A DNA stretch of 64,000 nucleotides from contig NC_030679.2 of assembly GCF_000004195.4 (NCBI RefSeq), positions 18,364,712 to 18,428,711 on the forward strand, read 5' to 3'. The stretch comes from Xenopus tropicalis. Lineage: Eukaryota > Chordata > Amphibia > Anura > Pipidae. A model generated the notes under the pieces. It saw only the letters and a program-made list of their open reading frames with translations. It was not told the DNA's origin and did not search any database. The position numbers and the translations under genes are program-made. Shown here piece by piece: positions 13,883 to 26,018 of this stretch. Positions within the stretch are counted from its first letter, which is position 1. Each line of letters opens with the position of its first letter.

Positions 13883-16274
13883 TAATAATGTTTGTTTACT
13901 ATAAAGGCTTATCCGTATAGACAATCTGAGAGTTAAATAGTCCCATTCTTTTATTACACTCACAAATAAAAGAACTGGCCAGGGCTGGTCTAGTGCATGC
14001 CAGGAATGTGCCCATGCTTTGACTCCAAATTCTTTCAAATGGTCACCCATTGCCTAGCCATGTGCACTGGCATTAGCAACGCTATACAGATTAATAAATA
14101 AAAATAAAAATTATTTCAAAGATACTGAAAGGACCACCACAATTAAAAGTATAGCTACAAGGAATGAATTAATGTAACAGAAATGTATTTAACGGAGCAA
14201 GTTATCTAATCATTCACTATATATGGCAGAAACAAAAAAAAATGTTTCTACAAACAGGTCCGAAACTAAAGCCAAGAAAAGGAAGTAGATGTTTGCACGG
14301 GGATACAAAACAAACAAGCATTGCCATGGCATCAAACAAAACAATGATTTGTGGTACTAGAGGTATAACCTCATTAGAGTAGGCTTGCTGTGTCACTATG
14401 GCAAAGGTCAGACAGGATATCTTGCCCCAATTCTAACCCACGCTTCCTTTAGAGCACTGGTAGTCAGACTTCTTTGAACAGTTCAAGTTCCCCTTTGAGA
14501 CCTAACATTAGCTCATAACAAGGTTGCAAATAATTCTGGACAAAATATGTATGGCAATGTTTTCCCCCAAATCCTACTAACCAACTAGATGGGCTTTCAA
14601 GAGTATTTAGGTGAGAAAAAAGGCATTCATCCTAGATTTGTCCCTAACTGAAATTCATGGTGAACCCCCAACCAAAGATTTAAGCCACCCATGGGGAACC
14701 AAGGGATTTCCAAGAGCATTTAGCTGAGGAAATAGGCATTCACCCTAAATTCATCCTAACTTGATATTAAGGGTGGGCCTCTCAACCAAGGCTCTAAACC
14801 ACCCATGGAAAACCAATCCCAAAAGGCACGTCAAGTATCTAGCTTGGTGATGATGATAAAGGTGTAGCCTAAAAACCACAATGTTCAACCTTGCGAGCTT
14901 GCCAATGAACAATCAATCACAGTGCTGCTATGCCAATCCTGATGCCTAGATTCATCAGATTTGGACAAATGTATACATGTATTTCATTTGCCTAATAAGA
15001 TCTTACGTAAGTAGTGTTATAATGGGCTTTTCACCAACTCATTTAATGGGTTTGTCACCAGGGCACATTCCATAATAAACAGCCTCTGGGTCTGGAATGT
15101 TGCCTGTCCATTTTGCTAGCAGCTGCAAGGCATATTCACATTTATTGCTTCAGTGCAGTTATGTACCTTAGAGGGAAATAATGTCAGGCACAACATACCA
15201 CTTTACTTTTTTACAAGATATTCCTGCCATTCAGGAATGATGTGTATATATGGGAGCCTAGTGGTCCTGCCCAGTACACCAGTTACAAAGCTAATTGATG
15301 ACATGGTGGAATTTCTGAATGCTCAAAAACAAGTGCCCTTTAACCCATGTGCCGTCAGTAATGGTCCTAAAGCACCGAACTCACTTTCTTAAAAACAGGG
15401 CAAATGTCGGCCAATCGTAGGCACTGTTTGGGGAGATTTCAGGTTATTTTAAATGGATCATTGTGACTGCAGGTGGCAATAGTGGTTCTAAGTGCTATAC
15501 TATAGCCCCACACTATACCACCACTCACTCCGACCACCTAAATAGTTTGGCTGTTAGGAATCCTTGGGGTTGCATAAGTAAGACACAAAACTGCTGCTAT
15601 ATAAAAATAGGGGGATCATAAGTTCAATTTTACATAATTGTTGTTATATTGCATATACTGTAAGGAACCATACCTTCTAAATGCTTAAGAAGTGCTCTTG
15701 TGCTGTTGCCATGTGCTGATATAAGAACCCTTTTCCCATTCTTAATCTCTGGCGCGATAACTTCATTCCAATATGGGAGAAGCCGCTCGAGTACTTGTTT
15801 TAAGCTTTCAGACTTTGGTAGTTTTTCCTTTGGAATATCGCAAGTCGTATACCTCCGATCTGTGTGAATTTCTTGATAATAAGGGTGGCTCGCGTCTATG
15901 GGTGGAGGAGAAACATCATAGCTCCTTCGCCAGATTTTCACTTGTTCTTCTCCATGATTCAAGGCAAGTTCTGCTCGGTTAAGACCTATCAAAGCTCCAT
16001 AATGCCGTTCGTTGAGTCGCCATGAACTCTGGATGGGGACCCATTCTTGGTCCAGCTCCCGCAGAACCAGCCATGCTGTCTGTATGGATCGACTCAAGAT
16101 GGAAGTAAACACAAGGTCAAACTCAAAACCCAAAGACTTTAACTTTTTCCCACACTCCTCAGCTTCCCTGAGTCCATCGGCGCTCAACTTTTGGTCAACC
16201 CAACTGCAGAAGCGATTTTCAATGTTCCAGGCGCCTTCGCCATGCCTCAGCATAACAAGTTTATATTTTGACAT
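9080..16274 (-). CDS. bpgm: Bisphosphoglycerate mutase, two coding exons
   Basis: Makes and breaks 2,3-bisphosphoglycerate from glycolytic 1,3-bisphosphoglycerate, chiefly in red cells, where the product lowers haemoglobin oxygen affinity; cytosolic. The coding sequence joins 16274-15674 and 9258-9080 for 259 codons, the mammalian length. The histidine phosphatase motif RHGEG is at residues 10-14, with catalytic His11 and His188 (in SAHGNS), Arg62 and Glu89 (NERHYGAL). Gly14 matches BPGM; phosphoglycerate mutases (PGAM1/2) have Ser there. The C-terminal exon reads [15 protein letters not shown] onward, as in BPGM. The split codon is GGA (Gly201), with donor GTATGG and acceptor TTTTCACAG. The ATG was chosen because it gives the family N-terminus MSKYKL. 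Non-coding 5' exon(s) and promoter were not located. No defect is visible. Confidence 0.96.
10681..10848. repeat. Foldback MITE-like sequence with GGCCAT(A) ends
   Basis: The left end reads AGCTGGCCATAAAC and the right end CATGTATGGCCATTTTAGCT, an imperfect inverted pair. The ends resemble those of the Harbinger-like element at 57678-57931. No clean target duplication is visible. Confidence 0.4.
11612..11880 (+). repeat. Dispersed frog repeat, family A copy 1
   Basis: Begins near TGCTCCAATTTGGTAGGGTT, contains TAGCAATCAGGCAGTGG and a GTCAGTGACCCC block, and ends AACCACCCCTTTAA. The same ordered blocks recur at 18190-18522, 19396-19573 and 29650-30064. It also contains a poly-A/TA run at about 11760-11798. 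Family name not assigned. Confidence 0.55.
13271..13293. repeat. (AAT)n microsatellite
   Basis: A short run of AAT/ATA trinucleotides lies in the BPGM intron. Confidence 0.8.
13421..13690. repeat. (TA)n / (TCTA)n compound microsatellite
   Basis: About 270 bp of TA dinucleotides mixed with TCTA, CTAT and TCTCTATC units. It is polymorphism-prone and continues as a second TA run at 13815-13880 beyond the palindrome. Confidence 0.9.
13746..13810. repeat. Perfect palindrome, 32-bp arms with a 1-bp spacer
   Basis: Arm 13746-13777 and its exact complement 13779-13810 are separated by a single A. The arms are GC-rich (GGGATGGGGTGACGGC core) between TA-rich microsatellites. No promoter or terminator role can be argued; an inverted duplication or an assembly fold-back is equally possible. 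Confidence 0.9.
13815..13880. repeat. (TA)n microsatellite
   Basis: Long TA run on the right side of the palindrome. Confidence 0.85.
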
Positions 16275-16333
16275 GTTGTTATCTGTTTTCCAGATCTTGA
16301 AGTTATTAGAGGCTTGTTTGGTTCAGGAATCAC
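15674..16333 (-). CDS. bpgm: BPGM first coding exon (coding part 15674-16274)
   Basis: Encodes residues 1-200 and the first base of codon 201. On the minus strand a strong pyrimidine tract and CCACTAG precede 16333, so the exon probably includes 59 bp of 5' untranslated sequence before the ATG at 16274-16272. The donor at 15673-15672 is GT in AGAAGGTATGG. Confidence 0.94.
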
Positions 16334-18189
16334 CTAGTGGAGTCAAAAGAAAATAGGAAAGTGGATACATGTTGAAGAAGTCTGATAAACATATTGAACA
16401 GTTGTTTTTATGCCTTAAAAATGTTAGGATAGGTGTCATAAAAGTGACAAGTTGTATTATTCAATAAATCATATATATCCCTTCTATAATATGTTCAGCT
16501 TTATTTTTCTTTAAAGGGAGAAGTATTCATTTAGATTTAGAAAAAAGTCCACCATAACCAGAATATATACAAAGTAATAGCCCAAAGGCATATTGTGCTA
16601 TTGAAGAATATTCTATTATTGAGACTGTGGTATCTAATGCATGCTGTTTATTGTAGAGAGTGATCCTTATCCCTAGCAATGAAGTGTGGTCATCAAGAGG
16701 TCTCCTTGGTACGGATGCAATTGCACTCAACGGTGAATGCTTTAGCCAAGATAAACAGAGGGGCAGCTCTCTCGCATGTTAGTGCAAATAAGTAGAGGAG
16801 ATGATGTTATTGCAAACTCTTAGCTATGTCCTCATCCTTTACTGTACATGGAAAAATAAAGGTAATATACACAGGGCACACTAGGAGGAATACCGTACAT
16901 CAGAGCTACAAAGCATTATTTAGAAGAGAATATCATATCCATAATGAGAAAAGTCACCATGAAACTAAAACTAGGAGAAACTAATTGGCAGCTTTCAAAT
17001 ACACTGAGCACGCTGGGATGCCATGGCACTAAGGGCCTCGTCTATGTTGAAAGCAGATACAACTACAAATTTTAGCCCAGACTCCTGTGTCAAAACAAGG
17101 ATACTTAATTCATTGTTTCTCCATCTGAAATTAGGATTTGGGGCATTGTTGCTTTAATAAATGGGGTGACCCACCATCATCCTGGAATGATTTCTGAATA
17201 AAGCACCTGTATTAATTGTAGACCCCCATTTTAATCAGCTGGGAGAGCTCCACCACAGGCCTGGATTTGTGGGAAGGCCCAGGCATAGAGCGCATGCCAT
17301 TAAGCTGCCTACTTATAGTAATAGAAGGAAGGACAGGAGATTTGACAACTATTTGAATTATTGAATCCACCTCCCACCCAGTCCAGTTCCCAGCTCTGTT
17401 CTCCATTTCTAGCTCTAATGCATGCAACTGTGTGTGTGTGTGAGTAGTGATAAAAAATGAGAAGGCAGTACTGCCACAAATATGTTTGGGGCTCTATGGG
17501 TGGGGCCACAAATGAGAATTTTGTCCACCAATGCCTTAAAGTAACTCGGTTTTGTAGGTGTCATAAACTGTACTACAGGCTTTGTAGCTTCAGGGGACCA
17601 ATCCCCTTAACATAAAGGAAAATAACTAGCACAGGCTAAAGTAAACACTTGAAATGGCACTGTATATATACTGCATTCTGTGACTGGTGCAAGTCATACC
17701 CCATTGTGCCAAACAAGCCACTCTACCCACAAATGACACTGGTCCCCGTAAATTATTTGGTTCCAGCACCTTTATGTAACTTTTAATATGTTATAGCATG
17801 GTCTGTTCCTAGCAACTTTGCAATTGTAAAAGTAAGTTACAGAAATATAAAAACACCCACCTTAAGTGTGCAGCATACAGCGGCAGGCCATGTCTGGAGG
17901 CTAGTGTAATCCTACTTTTGATCACTATGCACTTCCACAAAATCCAGTAGTGTGAAAAAGACAAGTGACCTATTTTTGATTATGTCAGTCATACACGCAG
18001 GACTCACACACACAAGCATCCACACCGACATGCACAAGTCCTTATCTCACTCGCACACCAACACATCTTTTATCTTACCAGCACACACTTACATATACAG
18101 AGCAATGTCATATCTGTCTCTTGCACACACTAGTCCTATCTCTCATATAGACTCTCCCTCTTTGACAAGCATACACATTTTTAAACAAA
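16334..18189. other. BPGM upstream / 5' intron region, no gene seen
   Basis: If BPGM has a non-coding first exon, as in mammals, it lies to the right of 16333, but I could not pick it out. The stretch 17950-18140 is a degenerate CA-rich tract. Other short open frames look like chance. Confidence 0.45.
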
Positions 18190-18522
18190 CAGTTTGGAAT
18201 TTCAGCATCTACCGGTTTGCTAGGGTCCAATTTAACCTAGCAACCAGGCAGTGGTTTGAAAGAGAAACAGGAATATAAATAGAGGAGGGCCTAAATAAAC
18301 AGACAAGTAATGATAAGTAACAATGACAATAAAGTTGTAGCCTCACAGAGCAACGTTTTTTTGACTGCTGGGGGTCAGTGACCCCATTTGAAAGCTGGAA
18401 AGAGTCAGAAGAAGGAGGTAAATAACTTAAGACTATAAAAAATTAAGACCAATTGAAAAGTTGCTAAGAATAGACCATTCTATTATATAGTTATAGTTAA
18501 TCTTAAGGTGAACCACCCCTTT
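18190..18522 (+). repeat. Dispersed frog repeat, family A copy 2
   Basis: Ordered blocks TTTGCTAGGGTCCAATTT, TAGCAACCAGGCAGTGG, GGGGTCAGTGACCCC and GAACCACCCCTTTT are visible. This is the clearest of the four copies. Confidence 0.6.
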
Positions 18523-20734
18523 TGAGAACATATTTGCACCAAGGCTTGCACCTTTATTGCCTGCACAAGTATCTTATAAACAGCAGAGAATATTTCACCT
18601 TTTGCCACCAGTGTCTATACTACAGACGGCTTTCCCATGGTTTTCAATTACAGAGGAAATTATAGGTAAACTTCACCTAAAAATGTTGTTCTAAGCATTT
18701 TTCAATATAAAACTGTACATTCATTAAACATTATCAATGGATTTGAAGTTTATTTAAAACACAATTGCTATTCTATAAAGTATTTTGACCACCACAGAGA
18801 GTTAAATGGACATATGCTATAACCCTACCCTAACTATAACAAGCACATAGCTTGGACATACGTAAGCAGATCCTATAAACACTCCCACAAATTCTGATTA
18901 ATAAAACTGGAGATAATTACAGTTGTAGCAGCGTATAGCAAATGAGGTGCCCAAACCTGTGTTGCTTGTCCAGGACAATAATCAATGATAATGATATCAC
19001 AGATCACGGTTGGGGAGTTACTTGACAGTATAGAAGGTGTGAACTGGGTTTAAAATAGGTCCTGGCATTTTAAGTACACAGAGGCCCAAACAGCCCCCAC
19101 ATGCTTAATAAATAGTCACTGTCTATGGCATCTTACAGTAGCCACTCTGGCATTTGCCACAATCCAGAGATTGCTAATCCAAGCCTGCCATAAAGAAGCA
19201 AAAGACTACACAACCTATGGAGTTCAAAGACCCCCTACTTTAAATTATAAGGATATTTGAAGTCACTGAGGGGTTCTGTGAGCATATAAAAGGTGCAAGG
19301 CTGCAGGCTGAACTATATATACATACAGGGAACTCTGAGAATCATTCATGTAATATAAGGTACAGTCTATTCAGGCCATCTCATATTCATGTACCAGCCT
19401 CTTATTCAAACCAGTTCCTGGTTGCTAAGGTAATTTGGACCCTAGCAACTAGATGGCTGCTAAAAAACTAAAACAAATACAAATAATAAAAAATGAAGAC
19501 CAATTGCAAATTGTCTCAAAATATTACTCTCTGTATCATACTAAAAGTTAACGTAAAAGTGAACAACCCCTTTAACAGAATAAATATACAGGATAAATAA
19601 TTCCAGTTTTAAAGGAGCAAGGTGGCGCCTAAATATGGGATTACAATTTAATTTTAATAGGACACAAACCAATTAACTACCAGTGTTTTGTGCAGTTACA
19701 AGAAACCTGAGCACCTGAAAGAGTGCAAACACTATGCACATAGCAACCTGGGCGGCATTAGTCTTAAGACCCCCTCCAAGGCTGAGTTGGCTAACCACTC
19801 AACCAGCATGGTGCAACTTTTAAGACTCCACTGATTCTCCATTAAAGCACTACATTAGCTGCCACCTTTTGAAACAGGCATTTATACTGTTCGTATGCTA
19901 TAGCCCCTATAGGCAATTACCTATACTCCAACCTTCTCCTTTAAATGGGGTACACCTTTAATAAATGGTCTCTGCATGGCATACTAAAATCTGACTCCCC
20001 AGGTGCAACCCTACTACTTATGCACTTGATCTAGTGCTAAAGTGCTAGTCCCAGACTGGTTATTTGTAGATTTTAGCGAACATCAGAGGTGCTTCTGTAA
20101 TGTGTCATAGAGCTGGTGGTGGGGCTGTTTGGGCTATTGTGTACTGCCAGGGCCTATTTTAAATCTCAGTCAGGATGTTGGCTACACAGCATGGCTGGAG
20201 CTATGGGGTAGGTGTGCAACTATTCTTGAAAACAGAGGTGTGCTTTTGTGTCGACCTCATACTTTTACAGACAAGGTTAATGGTAGAGAAGGCTGCAGAT
20301 AATCACTAGGAACTTGTGTGCCAAAACCCCTTGGTCCAGCTCTGGGGTGCTCATTTAGGGGGTACCATTTTAAAGGTTGGAAAATGTACAGTTATTAAAA
20401 ATGCATAGTGCAGATTGCAGCTAAATGAGTGCAGCTATGCAGTATGACTTAATAAGATAATTAAAATTTTATAAAAATGGAATGGCATATTGGTCAAATT
20501 GCATTGAAACAATCTGCAGTACAGATAAGTCCAATGTCAGGTCTAAAGGACATGGTTTTCCAGCTTAGGATGTTTGTGTGGATCCTCTGGGCCACCTCAT
20601 CAATGGGGGGATCTCTGTGTTAGGAACTGGCTGTGCTTAAATAAACAAGAAATGCGCAGAGAGGCTTCCTGTGGCTGCTCACATAGGGGAAACGTGCCCA
20701 GATGTCAGTGCTAGGAAGTGACTAGTGTCTTGCA
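18523..20734. other. Non-coding stretch with one repeat copy
   Basis: It holds family A copy 3 at 19396-19573 (CTGGTTGCTAAGG, TGGACCCTAGCAACTAG, AACCCCTTTAA). Otherwise no exon or repeat recognised. Confidence 0.45.
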
Positions 20735-20905
20735 CACTCATCACACACTGGATGGGGTAACAGGTAACACAGCTGTTTTTAATATAAAAAACACACAGGG
20801 CAGGGTGACTGGGGTCAACTCTCTCACCATACTGGATGGGGTAACAGGTAACAAATTACACCACTGTCTATAATATGATAACTACCCAGGGCAGGCTGAG
20901 GGGGT
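20735..20905. repeat. Imperfect tandem duplication of about 85 bp
   Basis: The block ACTGGATGGGGTAACAGGTA, then AATATxAxAA, CAGGGCAGG and GGGGTCAACTCT, appears twice in a row with moderate divergence. Confidence 0.6.
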
Positions 20906-21720
20906 CAACTCTTCCTGCACGCTGCTTACCTTACACTGCAGGAACCCTTAAGGTAAAGGTCAATACATGGAAGAAAATCAGGTACTGGGGAAGATTCACG
21001 TACTCACCTCCTTATGCTGCAAGGTCGGCAGATGCAAGTTCAGTGCCACAGCTGGGATTCGGTTCTGCAGTGCAGAGCTAGGCAGGTTCTGTCAAGTGTT
21101 TTCAGGTCTGAAGGTGTAGATGCATAGCAAAGCTGTGCCCAGAGTCCCTCTGCTTAGGCATTACAGGAGATCTGATCTGCACAGACCGCTGCCCTTTACA
21201 GCAGAGCAGGGCTGACCTGCAGAGCAGCCTGCCCTTTCAATCGGGCATAGATGATCTGCAGAGCAGGCTGTCCTTTCAGCACAGCAGGTCTGGGCATTGA
21301 TGATCTACAGAACAGCTGGATGATCTTGCTCCTTCTGTTTTCAGTAGAGCTGCAGGTCTGTGCAGCGTTGGCTGATCTGCAGAGCAGGCTCAGGTTATGT
21401 TGTGTTGCCCTGGCTGTTCCAGTGAGCCCCTACCCCTCCCTCCGCCCTCAGAAGCTTTTCCATCCTCCGACTCTCGCTGTTTATTAGTGCCGCTTCAGTC
21501 CAGTGTTGATTGGCAGGCCGTGCAGCCAATTGTATGCGGCATACGTAGCGATCTCCAGCGTAAACAAGACAGAAGTGCTGATGCACTGTAGCTCTCTGTT
21601 TCTCCAGACGTTCCCTACTGTGTAGTGAAATCATTGTGTTTGAGTTCCCTCCTTCTAAGTGGCCAGGAGACAAATGCTGCATTTTGTTAACTGCTGATAG
21701 CCGTTCCCTTGTGTTTAAAT
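20906..21720. other. Relatively GC-rich stretch with reiterated CTGCAGAGCAG blocks
   Basis: Between about 21170 and 21400 a 60-bp-like motif (GATCTGCAGAGCAGGCTG, then CCTTTCA-CAG) is repeated imperfectly four or so times. It could be part of an unrecognised element or near a promoter. Frames on both strands are short and unconvincing. Confidence 0.4.
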
Positions 21721-23850
21721 TAGCTGTTTATGAAATTTCAAAATTATATGAAATGTCTTGTGTGGCCCTAGTCTCTGAACTGATGGTTCCGACTATTGAC
21801 TGAAGGTAGTAAAGGCAAACTGATCAGCACACCCGCGAAGAAGCTTGCAGTGCTAGCTTGTGTTGCGTTGCTAAAACGTCATGTTTTTGAATGAAAAAAT
21901 ACATAGAATTAATTTTTGGATTGCAAGTGAAATGTTACTATTTTAAAGTAGAATTTAAGACCACCAAAAATAGGTCTACATATGTTGGTATGCTGGTACA
22001 GGGGAGTGTGGGATATGACTGGTATACATTAAAGTAAGGGGTCCAGTACCCTGAGTTTATGAAAGTGCTATAGAGATTCTGGGGTATTTGGGGCACTAAA
22101 TATTAATTACCCCAATTCCTTCCTAATTGCCTATTGGGCTAGGCATGGTTACTTTTTACTGATTATTTTTCTATTCAGGCCTTATGCTATTCATCTTATA
22201 GTTGCCCATTCATACTGCTTCCTGGTTTAGGGTAGACACCTGTAGTCCAGGTAAATATGGTGGAGTAAAAGGCAGGACTGAGGGGGCTTTGGTTTAAAAT
22301 GTTAACCCCTGCATCATTGTATTGCCCAGATATGGCAATTTCTCCTACACCGGTGACGACAGAGCACCTCCCATCCCCCCGATGTCAGCAGTTGTTGGGG
22401 TAAAGTTGGACCCTAGCAACAAGATAGCTGCTGAAATACACATACATACATACACAGTACATGAATAGCCCTGGGTTAGCACCAGTAATCAGCTCCTCCC
22501 TATAGCCCTGAGCAGAGCCAGCCCTTCTAATGCATACAGGAATGTGAAAAAGCTCATAAACATAAACACAAATGTGTAACATGTACACACAGCTAAGGGA
22601 AAATCCCAGCTAAAGCTCATTTTGCCGCCATGCCAAGGAATATTTCACAACATTTATAAATATTTAAAAGGTTTCGTTCCTTCGCAGAATATAAAGGTCA
22701 ATTGACACTTCTGAAGTCTATAATGTGAATGCCAAAGCAGATTTGGCCATTGCTCTTAGAAGGAAGATGCACAGAGGAGGGACTTCCAAACAGCTAGTTC
22801 CGGATGTACCACTGAGCATACTTATATGTTTCTCATTGGTTAAGTCAATGAAGTCTATGTGCATACTCACTAGAGGGGCTGATTCATTATAGATTTAATT
22901 GGTGAATCCCAAAGAAAAACGATCCTGCCAGGGAAGATTTTTAATGAAATAACACATTTATCAAAGCTGAAACGGGAATTGGTCAGAATGCAATTCTGCC
23001 CTATGGCTTGCCAGTGCTAACCCTAATTAATCATATGTGTATGTCTAACACAGAAATACATCAATATTGTTGAAGATTCACCAAAAACAAACATGGTCCA
23101 CCACCCAAGACCCTCATCCATGAAGACCTTCCAAAAATGAAGGGCACTTCCCAGATAAATACAGTTCTGTCTGCACTTTGCGATGTTGTATTCATAAGGG
23201 GCAGAGGGGCCATGAAGGTGTCGCCCTGCTCAAAAATTGTCATTCAGACATACAATTTAGGGAGCACTAGCACTAAAACAACTTCATGCCCAGCCCAATG
23301 GCAATGAAACTATCTACTTACCTATAATTGTAGCTCCTGTGCCTGTCAGCAAAATGCTATTCTCTGAGCTCCATGACCAACTTGATAAAAACAGTTCCAA
23401 ATATAGGAACCAGATGGCAACTACACTTCTAAATTGAAAAACAAATAGCTTGTGGCACCCCACCCATACTCCGGGCCTCATTCTGCCCTGCATTCTGTCC
23501 AAACACCTTATACTGTAAGTGACCTGCTGGTGTTTGTTTCTTTCATAAGCATAAAGCGGCCTTACACAAAAGGCCTGAAGGTGGAGTTCCAAATGTTGGA
23601 CTGAAAGTTAAAGGATTCCAATAACCTGCTACTTTAAAATTTAAGGAACCCTGCCAAAATATGTCTGCTTCAGACAAACAAAGCCTGTGCAATCAGATTG
23701 TGGATGTGCGTTATGGGATAAGCACAGAAGCATCCTAAAATAAGAGAAAATGACTGGTTTTCCTATATTTTTATGTTTTTTCCCTGTTAATAACATTGGC
23801 ATGAAACATAATTTTTACCGACCAGGCCAGTAAAATCCCAGTCAGGTGGC
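21721..23850. other. Non-coding stretch, nothing certain
   Basis: No exon recognised. Around 22390-22430 there is a small family A fragment (AAAGTTGGACCCTAGCAAC). The part 23765-23850 resembles sequence at 36300-36420 and 62785-62895, ending in GTAAAAT..CCAGxCAGGTGGCAAC, so it is another dispersed repeat. Confidence 0.4.
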
Positions 23851-23858
23851 AACACTAT

Positions 23859-24087
23859 CAGGGCCGGATTTCACTTGGCGGCGCCCCGAGGCCGCCCCCG
23901 CGAGTGCGCATGCGCAATCGCGCGGCGCCCTCTCCCCCTGAGTGCTCATGCGCGATCAATTCGCATGCACGATCAATCCGCATTTGCGCATTTAAACTCC
24001 CATACGGAGTAGTGGGGAGAGGTCCCGACTGCTCCGTATGCCGCCCTAGGCCCGGGCCTTTGTGGCCTTTCCACAATTCCGGGCCTG
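23859..24087. mobile_element. hAT-like MITE with perfect 8-bp target duplication
   Basis: Starts CAGGGCCGGATTTC and ends AATTCCGGGCCTG. AACACTAT flanks both sides exactly (23851-23858 and 24088-24095). The inside is GC-rich with many CpG and GCGCATGCGCA-like palindromes. The CAGGG terminus plus the 8-bp duplication point to hAT. Confidence 0.8.
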
Positions 24088-24288
24088 AACACTATTACAA
24101 GAGGAATCATGCACTGTAGTGCAGTAACCCATAGCAGCCAGCCAGACATCTGCATGTTATATTACACATAAGGCTGCTTAAATCTATATTTGGCCATGCA
24201 TATATATAGTGCAGACTTGATCATGCCCTCCTCAGTAACTTCTAATATCTGTTTAATTTATGATTGGTGATACACTATCTCTTATAAT

Positions 24289-24618
24289 ACAGGTATGGGA
24301 CCTATTATCCAGAATTCTAGGGACCTGGGGGTTTCCGGATAAGAGATCTTTCTGTAATTTTGATCTCCATAGCTTAAGGCTACTAAAAAATCATTTAAAC
24401 ATTAATTAAACCCAATAGGATTGTTTTACCTCCAATAAGGATTAATTATATCTTAGTTGGGATCAAGTACAAGGTACTGTTTTTTTATTACAGAGAAAAT
24501 GGAAATTCATTTTAAAAATTAGAATTATTTGCTTATAATGGAGTCTATGGGAGATAGGCTTTCTGTAATTTAGAACTTTTTGGATAATGGGTGTCCGGAT
24601 AACAAATCCCATACTGTA
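24289..24618. mobile_element. Xenopus TATGGGA foldback repeat
   Basis: Begins ACAGGTATGGGACCTATTATCC and ends in its partial complement GGATAACAAATCCCATACTGT. Related copies are at 27750-28035 and a fragment is at about 47225-47308. Confidence 0.65.
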
Positions 24619-24686
24619 CATGATTAATACTCGGGGTTCACTGACCTGCAGATATCTACCTGGTAACAGAATTCCTTAGTATAATT

Positions 24687-24996
24687 CAGGGATCCCCAAC
24701 CTTTTTTTACCCGTGAGCCACATTTAAATTTAAAAAGGCTTTGGAGAGCAACACAAGCATGAAACATGTTCCTGGGGTGCTAAATAAGGACTGTTATTGC
24801 CTATTTGGTAGCCCCTATATGGACTGAAAGCCTATGGGATGTTGTGTTTGGAAGTACATCTGGTTTTTATGCAACCAAAACTTGCCTTCAAGCCAAGAAT
24901 TAAAAAAATAAGCACCTACTTTAAGGCCACTGGGAGCAACATCCAAGGAGTTGGTGAGCAACATGTTGTTCACGAGTCACTGGTTGGGGATCACTG
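24687..24996. mobile_element. hAT-like MITE with perfect 8-bp target duplication
   Basis: Terminal inverted repeats CAGGGATCCCCAACC and GGTTGGGGATCACTG. GTATAATT flanks both sides exactly (24679-24686, 24997-25004). Same family as 50865-51170, in the opposite orientation. Confidence 0.85.
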
Positions 24997-25004
24997 GTAT
25001 AATT

Positions 25005-25747
25005 TATAGAAGGGGATATATTATGCCTTATAATACATGAATACTACTAAGGATTCCCTGACCTGTATAACTTTATATGAAGTGACTTCTAATATCATTA
25101 GAAGTACTAACACTGACGCAGTACTAACACTGAGGCAGCGATCGGGCAATTGCTGATCGCCGCGTCATAGCCCTGCCCCGTTACATTACGACCCCACCAC
25201 TTCGCCACCCTCTGACATCACGGCTCCACCACTACCCCATCCCCCGTGATGTCATCCCCATCCCCTGCCCAGCTAAGGAAGTCGGCAGAGGTGGCAACCT
25301 CACTGGCAACCAAAATCTGCCATTGCCGCTGCTATTCCTATGCTCTGCATATCATGCCGTTCATTTTGCCTGAGGCGCAGGGCACTGACTACACTCAAAC
25401 TACACTGACCCACACTATTTATTAGCCCTCTGGCTTATTAGTTGGGTTAGTGGAGTTTATGGTACCCACATCATATTATAAACATGTCCAACCTATTTGC
25501 CCATAGGCTGATGGGGTAAGCAATAAGTGGCTAGCGTGCAGCTAGAAAAAATACATGTTCTTTAATAACAAATCTCCATGTAGCATAAACATAGACAGTC
25601 ACACATTCACCATGGAAAAGGAGAAAGCATACTCCCCCAGTTGTTCCCTGTTTAAGGCAGGACAGTCCCGATTTGTGGGAAGGGAGTGGCTTAAAACATT
25701 TGTATTTTTTATTTCAAATTGATCAGTGTTAACGTGTACCCTCTGGT
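25005..25747. other. Non-coding stretch, nothing recognised
   Basis: Moderately GC-rich at 25120-25400 (GATCGCCGCGTCATAGCCC, CACCACTACCCC), but without a coding frame or identified repeat. Confidence 0.4.
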
Positions 25748-25755
25748 GCTACATT

Positions 25756-26010
25756 TAGTGATGAGCACATTTTTTTCACCAGGCATCAATTTTGCTGCAA
25801 AATTCCGCATTTTGCTATTGTCATATTTGCAGCAACAAAAAGGAAAAAGTTGTGGGCACATGAAAAAGGTTCTGTCAAAAAAAGTTGTGTCAAATAAGTC
25901 ACAAAAATGTTGCGGTTATGTCAAAAAAAGATGTATGCTTCAAAAAAGTTGTGCGGTAGCCACATTTCAAAAATGTTTAGCTGTTTCACAAACTGATTCG
26001 CTCATCACTA
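25756..26010. mobile_element. hAT-like MITE with perfect 8-bp target duplication
   Basis: 255 bp with inverted ends TAGTGATGAGC / GCTCATCACTA. GCTACATT flanks both sides exactly (25748-25755, 26011-26018). Inside are several AAAAAGTTGTG reiterations. An open frame running through it is an accident of the repeat. Confidence 0.85.
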
Positions 26011-26018
26011 GCTACATT

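Larger units (their letters stand above)
9259..15673 (-). other. BPGM intron between the two coding exons
   Basis: About 6.4 kb, bounded by GTATGG (donor) and CACAG (acceptor) on the minus strand. It holds a MITE-like hairpin at 10681-10848, a dispersed repeat at 11612-11880, microsatellites at 13271-13293 and 13421-13880, and a perfect palindrome at 13746-13810. Between these I see no further exon. Confidence 0.85.

Noticed and set aside
13742..14050. 102-codon frame with alternating Ile-Tyr
   Set aside because: A translation of the TA microsatellite and the palindrome.
9080..16274. Phosphoglycerate mutase (PGAM1/2) instead of BPGM
   Set aside because: Residue 14 is Gly, not Ser, and the N-terminus (MSKYKL) and C-terminus ([10 protein letters not shown]) are BPGM-like.
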